NCBI RefSeq assembly: GCF_015751785.1 | Contig: NZ_JADOTY010000001.1 | Location: 1,240,001 to 1,304,000 of the forward strand | Reading direction: 5' to 3' | Source of the DNA: Micromonospora vinacea | GTDB lineage: Bacteria > Actinomycetota > Actinomycetes > Mycobacteriales > Micromonosporaceae | DNA: 64,000 nucleotides | Part shown: positions 59,795 through 64,000 of the stretch, piece after piece | How the letters are laid out: every line of letters begins with the position of its first letter | Position numbering within the stretch: the stretch's first letter is position 1 | The notes under the pieces: generated by a model | Databases searched by the model: none | Told to the model about the DNA's origin: nothing | Seen by the model: only the letters and a program-made list of their open reading frames with translations | Position numbers and translations under genes: made by a program

Positions 59795-59968
59795 TCAGAC
59801 GAGACGCTGGAGGCGTACCTTCGGGTGCTCGTTTCTCAGGTGGGCTTGCTTGTGCTGGCGGACCTGTTCGTCCCAGACCGCTTGGTCGTACTCCGGGCCC
59901 GGCGGAATCCATTTGTGGGAGCCATCGCTGTAGTGGAACTTTTCGTCGCCCCGCCGGAGGATGCTCAT
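59795..59968 (-). CDS. Small charged protein, last gene of a four-gene coupled cassette
   Basis: ATG 59968 overlaps the stop of the preceding gene by 4 bases (ATGA). The 57-residue product, SILRRGDEKFHYSDGSHKW..., is hydrophilic with many His, Arg and Lys and no Cys. The strict coupling makes it more likely to be real than its small size suggests. I do not recognise a family. Confidence 0.6.
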   Translation of the reverse strand: MSILRRGDEKFHYSDGSHKWIPPGPEYDQAVWDEQVRQHKQAHLRNEHPKVRLQRLV

Positions 59969-60183
59969 CGGGTCCAACCGAGGAAGCGAAGGTGCAGGAC
60001 CCCTGCCGGCACCCAGGTCAGGTCCCGCGAGGCGCAGACCAGTTGAGCGCTCATGTAGAGCGCCAGAGAAACGGATGCGCCCTCGTACTCAGCGCGTAGT
60101 TCATGCTGTCGGGTCCGACAGGGCCAAGGCGCGTTGCAGCCTCCGCAGGTCCAGATCGGCATCACCGGGCCGTGGGTGGTCAC
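59965..60183 (-). CDS. Small Cys-rich protein, third gene of the cassette
   Basis: GTG 60183 overlaps the upstream stop by 4 bases (GTGA). The 72-residue product has WTCGGCNAPWPC, a CxxC...PWPC zinc-type cluster, followed by helices LRAEYEGASVSLALYMSAQL and a final RFLGWTR. I recall similar small actinomycete proteins annotated as flavin reductase or hypothetical, but there is no visible reductase domain. It is coupled to the next gene by an ATGA overlap. Confidence 0.7.
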   Translation of the reverse strand: MTTHGPVMPIWTCGGCNAPWPCRTRQHELRAEYEGASVSLALYMSAQLVCASRDLTWVPAGVLHLRFLGWTR

Positions 60184-60377
60184 CGTGGGTCGCCGACAAG
60201 GTGTACGAAGTGCGCCCGCCTCTGGAGCCACCGCAGTCGCTCCGGGCAGGGGTGGGGCCGGCCGCACCGGCACAGGTCGAGGCCGACCTCGTCGTGGCGG
60301 GTCAGGAGTTCGTCGGCAGCGTCGACTTGAGCCTGGGCATGGTCGATGAGGGCCTCTAGGCCGTAAATGGCAGCCAT
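60180..60377 (-). CDS. Small Cys-rich protein, second gene of the cassette
   Basis: ATG 60377 begins two bases after the upstream stop. The 65-residue product has a helical start (LEALIDHAQAQVDAADELLTRHDE) and a Cys cluster CRCGRPHPCPERLRW, which resembles the CGGCNAPWPC cluster of the next gene. It may bind zinc. The stop overlaps the following GTG by 4 bases. Confidence 0.68.
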   Translation of the reverse strand: MAAIYGLEALIDHAQAQVDAADELLTRHDEVGLDLCRCGRPHPCPERLRWLQRRAHFVHLVGDPR

Positions 60378-60379
60378 CC

Positions 60380-60715
60380 TCAGCCCGTCAGGCCTGCACG
60401 GCGACGGTGCCAGCGTGCCTCCGCCAGCGCGGCGGCGAGGTTGATGTCGCCCCTGGCGATGCGGCTCCGGGCAACATCGAGCCACAGCGGCGACGCGACG
60501 GCCTGCTCGCCGCTAGCGGTTCGCAGACCTTTTACGGCAAGGCGTGCCAGGCGACACGGCACGAGCTGGTCGTCGTGCACGCAGCCGACGATGGCGTAGT
60601 GGCTGGCTCGGTCGGGGCGGTGGTCTTGCCACAGTGCTCGGCACAGACGCCACAGCAGCCGGTGGCGGCAGCCGTCAGGCGGCTCGATCGGTGGGTTATC
60701 GACATCGAACAACAT
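60380..60715 (-). CDS. First gene of the cassette, hypothetical Cys-containing protein
   Basis: The 111-residue product from ATG 60715 begins MLFDVDNPPIEPPDGC and has a helical HRLLWRLCRALW, then GCVHDDQLVPCRLARLAVKGL and a C-terminal basic helix. It has four Cys, two of them in C-x8-C spacing. ATG 60766 is an upstream alternative, but its start codon lies inside the palindromic operator, so 60715 is preferred. The protein family is not recognised by me. Confidence 0.6.
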   Translation of the reverse strand: MLFDVDNPPIEPPDGCRHRLLWRLCRALWQDHRPDRASHYAIVGCVHDDQLVPCRLARLAVKGLRTASGEQAVASPLWLDVARSRIARGDINLAAALAEARWHRRRAGLTG

Positions 60716-60763
60716 GCCCAAGACCGTCCCGCCGGCTGCGGTCCTGAGGCCATGTCCGCTAGC

Positions 60764-60780
60764 CATGTCACGGTGACATG
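60764..60780. promoter_or_regulatory. Perfect 17-bp palindromic operator
   Basis: CATGTCACGGTGACATG is a perfect palindrome with a single central G. It lies between the start of the four-gene cassette (minus) and the XRE/TPR regulator gene (plus), about 50 bases before each. Its size and symmetry suit binding by a dimeric helix-turn-helix protein, most simply the regulator encoded next to it, controlling both directions. Confidence 0.6.
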
Positions 60781-60830
60781 AGCAGGCTCGACCTGCACAG
60801 GCACCGGACCTAGGCTCCAGGTTGAGCACG

Positions 60831-62273
60831 ATGCGTAGTCACTCGACGACGGCGGGAGCGGTTGTGTTGCTCGACCAGCTTCGGACTCCGGACGGCTTCT
60901 GGGCGCGGGAGGACGTCAGGACCGCTGTACGTGTCCGCGACATCGGGACTCTGTTTCGGCTGCTTGCCCGGCACACGGGGGCGAGTCAGACGCGTATCGG
61001 GGCGGTGGTCGGCCTGGAACAGGGCTACGTCAGCCGGGTGATCGCCGGCCGGAAGGTGACCTCCATCGACGTGCTGGAGCGGATCGCCGACGGCTGCGGC
61101 ATGCCCGACGAGACCCGGATGTCGCTCGGCCTTGCACCGCGCCGTCAAGCACGTCGCCCCACCCCAGGCAGCCCGCGGGGTGATGTGCCAAACGACCGAT
61201 CCTGGCGCGAGGACATCCGCGCCGCCACGCAGCTGTGGGAAGGCGACGTGAACCGCCGAGACATCCTCCGTCAGACAATGTTCAGCTCCGCTGGCTACAC
61301 CCTGCCCGCGCTGCGCTGGTTCACCGCCCCCACCACACAACCCGTCACACAGAAAGGTCACCGATCAGTCGGTCAGCCCGACATCGACACCATCCGCGAG
61401 ATGACCTCCACCTACCGGCGACTCGACAACCAGCACGGTGGCGGCCACTCCCGCGAAACCCTCGCCCGTTACCTCAACCACGAGGTCACGCCCCTGCTGA
61501 CCAAGGGCCACTACGATCCGGAGACCGGCCGAAAGCTACTCGCAGCCGTCGCCGAGCTGACTCAGCTCGCCGGCTGGCAGGCATACGACACGGCCGAACA
61601 CGGCATCGCCCAGCGCTATCTCACCCACGCCCTCAACCTCGCCCGAGCGGCCGACGATGCTGGGCTCGGCGCCGAAATCCTCGCCGCGATGAGCCACCAA
61701 GCCACCTACCTCGGTCACAATGCGACCGGCGTCGATCTCGCCCGCGCCGCCCGGCGTACGGCACAACGCGCCGGCCTCGCGGTGCTGACCGCCGAGGCGC
61801 TGGTCATGGAAGCCCATGCCCACGCCGCCGCGCGCGACGAACGCGCCTGCACCACTGCACTGCACCAGGCAGAACAGACTCTCGACCGGGCCGACCGCAG
61901 CAGCGACCCGCAATGGCTCGGCTACTTCGACGAGGCATACCTGTCAGCCAAGTTCGGCCACTGCTTCCATGCCCTCGGCCACCACCAGCAGGCCGAACGC
62001 TTCACCGTCCGCTCACTGCAAATGGACGAACGCTACGTACGCGGGAAGGCCTTCAACCTCACCCTCCTCGCCTCCATTCACGCCCACCGCGGCGAGCCCG
62101 ATCGCGCCAGCGCCATCGGGACCAATGCGCTCACGCTGACCTCTCAACTGCGGTCGGCCCGAGCCGTCCGATACCTACGCGACCTGCAAGCCGACCTCAC
62201 AGTGCACCGCCGCCGGCCAGCCGTCAGACACTTCATCAACCGCGTCGACGTGACCCTCGGTCAACGCCGCTGA
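60831..62273 (+). CDS. XRE-family regulator with TPR-like C-terminal region
   Basis: This 480-residue protein has a Cro/C1 helix-turn-helix at about residues 48-90 (LARHTGASQTRIGAVVGLEQGYVSRVIAGRK) and a long helical C-terminal region with repeated TPR-like units such as LARAARRTAQRAGLAVLTAEALVMEAHAHAAARD. It resembles the large XRE/TPR regulators of Streptomyces morphological control. ATG 60831 is preferred; TTG 60822 is in frame upstream. It is divergent from the four-gene cassette and abuts the NUDIX gene. Confidence 0.85.
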   Translation: MRSHSTTAGAVVLLDQLRTPDGFWAREDVRTAVRVRDIGTLFRLLARHTGASQTRIGAVVGLEQGYVSRVIAGRKVTSIDVLERIADGCGMPDETRMSLGLAPRRQARRPTPGSPRGDVPNDRSWREDIRAATQLWEGDVNRRDILRQTMFSSAGYTLPALRWFTAPTTQPVTQKGHRSVGQPDIDTIREMTSTYRRLDNQHGGGHSRETLARYLNHEVTPLLTKGHYDPETGRKLLAAVAELTQLAGWQAYDTAEHGIAQRYLTHALNLARAADDAGLGAEILAAMSHQATYLGHNATGVDLARAARRTAQRAGLAVLTAEALVMEAHAHAAARDERACTTALHQAEQTLDRADRSSDPQWLGYFDEAYLSAKFGHCFHALGHHQQAERFTVRSLQMDERYVRGKAFNLTLLASIHAHRGEPDRASAIGTNALTLTSQLRSARAVRYLRDLQADLTVHRRRPAVRHFINRVDVTLGQRR

Positions 62274-62840
62274 CTACAGCTCACCTCGGGCTTTGCGCGC
62301 TACCAGCTCCAACACCGCGATCACCGTGCCAGATCCCACGATCTCACCCCGGGACACGAGATCCCGCGCTTCCGCCAACGGCATCCAGGCCACCCGCTCG
62401 GCCTCGTTGACGTCCACCGGCGAACCAATATGTACCGCGTCGCGCGCAAGGAACAACAGATTCTCCGCGTCCGCGGTCGCCACCCACGGCTGGAACGACA
62501 GCATCGGCTCCACGGCACCAGGACGCCATCCGGTCTCCTCCTCGACCTCCCGGACCGCACATATCGCCGGCCGCTCACCGTCGTCGACGTAACCCCCAGG
62601 CAGCTCCCACACCCACCGGTCGAACACGAACCGGTGCCGCCGCATCAGCAGCAGGCGCTCCTGCTCGTCAAGCACCGCGACCATGGCAGACCGGGGTGCC
62701 CGGATCACGTACTGCTCGAAACGGACCCCATCCGGCAGTTCGACGTCGGCGATGCTCAACCGCGCCCGCCGGCTGCCATCCACCACCCGCTCACCGTGAA
62801 TCGTCCACCGCGTCGACTCGGTAACCTGCTCCTCCGTCAC
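62274..62840 (-). CDS. NUDIX hydrolase, ADP-ribose pyrophosphatase-like
   Basis: The 188-residue protein has the NUDIX box GGYVDDGERPAICAVREVEEETGW and a preceding RFEQYVIRAPRSAMVAVLDEQERLLLMRRHR strand pair typical of ADP-ribose pyrophosphatases. It probably hydrolyses a nucleotide sugar. Its TAG directly abuts the TGA of the convergent XRE regulator, with no spacer. Its start is GTG 62840. Confidence 0.9.
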   Translation of the reverse strand: MTEEQVTESTRWTIHGERVVDGSRRARLSIADVELPDGVRFEQYVIRAPRSAMVAVLDEQERLLLMRRHRFVFDRWVWELPGGYVDDGERPAICAVREVEEETGWRPGAVEPMLSFQPWVATADAENLLFLARDAVHIGSPVDVNEAERVAWMPLAEARDLVSRGEIVGSGTVIAVLELVARKARGEL

Positions 62841-62882
62841 CCGCCCAGTATCCGACCTCTGTCGCGGACGGCGGTCCCGTCA

Positions 62883-63137
62883 TTACTTCCAGCGGAAGTG
62901 GACGAAGAGGCGGCCGAAGTTCTTCGAATCCTTCTCCACCCGGTGGTAGAGCTGCTTGACGTCCTTCTGGTCGAGGAACCGCAGCACACGCTTCTTGAGC
63001 TGGCCGGACCCCTTGCCGGGGATGATCTCGACGAGGGTGGCCTTCTTCGCCACCGCCTCGTCCATGATCCCGCGCAACGCCCGGTCGATGTCCTGGCCCT
63101 TGTTGAAGATCTCGTGCAGGTCCAGCTTGAGCTTCAT
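62883..63137 (-). CDS. Small stand-alone Smr-domain protein
   Basis: The 84-residue protein is mainly an Smr domain: KLKLDLHEIF at the start, VEIIPGKGSGQLKKRVLRFLD as the conserved core, and a C-terminal strand GRLFVHFRWK. Smr domains bind or nick nucleic acid and occur at the ends of MutS2 proteins. A true stand-alone version of this length is common in actinobacteria. The start ATG 63137 fits the family. Confidence 0.88.
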   Translation of the reverse strand: MKLKLDLHEIFNKGQDIDRALRGIMDEAVAKKATLVEIIPGKGSGQLKKRVLRFLDQKDVKQLYHRVEKDSKNFGRLFVHFRWK

Positions 63138-63258
63138 GCCGCAGCCCCCGGCCGGTCAGGTCCCATGTCGCCATCCTAGGCACGTCCGACAGGTCGCCCG
63201 CCAGACGACGAAGGGGCGGCCCCGAAGGACCGCCCCCGCACTTGTCACCGGGTCAGGC

Positions 63259-63627
63259 TCAGCGCCGGCCGCCGAGGCGGGTCTCCACCCGTTCCAGCGC
63301 GGCCCGGTAGTCGTCGTTGGCCGCGTACATCGCTGCGGCGATCCGCAGGTGCCGCAGCGCGTCGGTGTGCCGGTTCAGCCGCTCAAGCGTCCGACCGAGC
63401 ACGTGGTGCGCGTAGTGGTCGCTCGGGTCCCGTTCGACCAGCTCGCGCAGATGCTCCTCGGCCCGGTTGAGCTGGGCCGACTGGAAGTACGCCCGGGCCA
63501 GCAACTGCCGTACCGCCGCGTTGCCGGGTTCGGCGTCGATGATCGGCTCCAGCAGTCGGGCTGCCCCGCTGGGGTCACCGGTTTCGAAGAACATGGTCGC
63601 CCGCCGGTAGTCCGCCAGAAGATCCAT
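63259..63627 (-). CDS. Tetratricopeptide-repeat protein
   Basis: The 122-residue protein consists of about three TPR units: YRRATMFFETGDPSGAARLLEPII, AYFQSAQLNRAEEHLRELVERDP and VLGRTLERLNRHTDALRHLRIAA. There is no signal peptide, so it is probably a cytoplasmic scaffold. Its ATG 63627 is preceded by GGAGG. It lies between the Smr gene and the truncated kinase gene, all on the minus strand. Confidence 0.88.
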   Translation of the reverse strand: MDLLADYRRATMFFETGDPSGAARLLEPIIDAEPGNAAVRQLLARAYFQSAQLNRAEEHLRELVERDPSDHYAHHVLGRTLERLNRHTDALRHLRIAAAMYAANDDYRAALERVETRLGGRR

Positions 63628-63725
63628 CTGCCACCTCCTCGGGTCGCACCGTCACCTGTTCCGACGCTGGCACAACACCGGGAGTTTGGCGACTGTTCCC
63701 GGGGGCGAGATCAGACGAGATCCGG

Positions 63726-64000
63726 TCAGGTGCGGGCGTCCCGGCGTCCGACGGAGAGTTCCCAGGCACGGACGCCACCGACGATTCCGGCGGTGTTCGG
63801 CACCACCACCACGTCGTCGCCCATCCGGGCCAGCTGCTCGGGCCGGATCAGTCGGGAGTTGCCCCCGCCCAGGTAGAGCCGGTCCCAGCGGAACACCGGG
63901 CGGAGCCCGTCCACCACCTGCCGGATCCGACGGGACCAGAAGGCGTCGCCGAGCCGCCGCCGTTCCGGCTCGCCGACGTACGTGTCGTAGGTGGTGCCCC
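63726..64000 (-). CDS. ROK-family kinase-like protein, C-terminal part (5' end beyond window)
   Basis: The visible 91 residues end with LYLGGGNSRLIRPEQLARMGDDVVVVPNTAGIVGGVRAWELS. The GGGNS and N-x-A-G-x-x-GG pattern matches the end of ROK sugar kinases, most like polyphosphate glucokinases. The frame is open to the window edge. The name is tentative until the ATP- and sugar-binding N-terminus is seen. Confidence 0.55.
   Translation of the reverse strand, partial: GTTYDTYVGEPERRRLGDAFWSRRIRQVVDGLRPVFRWDRLYLGGGNSRLIRPEQLARMGDDVVVVPNTAGIVGGVRAWELSVGRRDART

Overview
The window is chromosomal DNA of a high-GC actinomycete, most likely a member of the Micromonosporaceae (Micromonospora-like). Reasons: very GC-rich coding bias with many GTG starts; single-copy actinobacterial genes such as DUF3107, DUF3152, MoeZ and a PUA-containing ProB; SARP and SpoIIE-type regulators; and a gene order at 10-21 kb that resembles, from memory, the Mycobacterium tuberculosis Rv3203-Rv3211 neighbourhood. 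The genus is an inference. I saw no tRNA, rRNA, CRISPR array, complete insertion sequence or phage.

Layout. 0-3.2 kb: two tandem paralogous pairs, each an ECF sigma factor followed by a 401-aa membrane-anchored Pro/Thr-linker protein overlapping it by 8 bases (the first sigma gene is cut by the window edge). 3.3-9 kb: PLP decarboxylase, sugar-type MFS transporter, alkyltransferase-like protein, and the proline genes proB-proA. 9-17.5 kb (minus strand): cyclase-like toroid protein, moeZ, two DUF3152 metalloprotease-like proteins, an alpha/beta hydrolase and a 1099-aa low-complexity repeat protein. 17.6-22.5 kb: TetR regulator, DUF3107, ferritin-like protein, DEAD-box RNA helicase, methyltransferase. 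22.5-29.9 kb: small membrane protein, XRE regulator, His-rich anchored protein, RecQ-phosphoribosyltransferase fusion, a membrane-spanning SARP regulator, and a divergent lipoprotein. 30-34.7 kb: complete branched-chain amino-acid type ABC importer (binding protein, livG, livF, livH, livM). 34.9-39.4 kb: small Cys-rich protein, minimal GntR, glycerophosphodiesterase, KtrB/KtrA potassium uptake. 39.5-48.2 kb: Ser/Thr kinase with a carbohydrate-binding-like extracellular domain, spermidine-synthase-like membrane protein, secreted coiled-coil peptidase-fold protein, and a translationally coupled signalling operon (REC-SpoIIE phosphatase, CHASE3 histidine kinase, single-domain response regulator, inositol-phosphatase-family enzyme). 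48.5-58.8 kb: membrane M28 peptidase, STAND-TPR NTPase, Ser/Thr dehydratase, 2OG-Fe(II) oxygenase, NUDIX, DinB, P-loop kinase and orphan genes. 59-62.8 kb: DUF4262 protein, a remnant repeat pair, a cassette of four tiny tightly coupled genes transcribed away from an XRE/TPR regulator across a perfect 17-bp palindrome, and a NUDIX hydrolase. 62.9-64 kb: Smr-domain protein, TPR protein, truncated ROK-like kinase.

Two themes stand out. First, five long near-perfect intergenic stem-loops (arms 11-23 bp) occur only between convergent gene pairs, suggesting a dispersed element family used as bidirectional terminators. Second, the four-gene cassette at 59.8-60.7 kb with its divergent regulator and palindromic operator is the best candidate for an undescribed regulated system. 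Coordinates of starts were chosen from Shine-Dalgarno spacing, overlaps and family length; uncertain ones are flagged.
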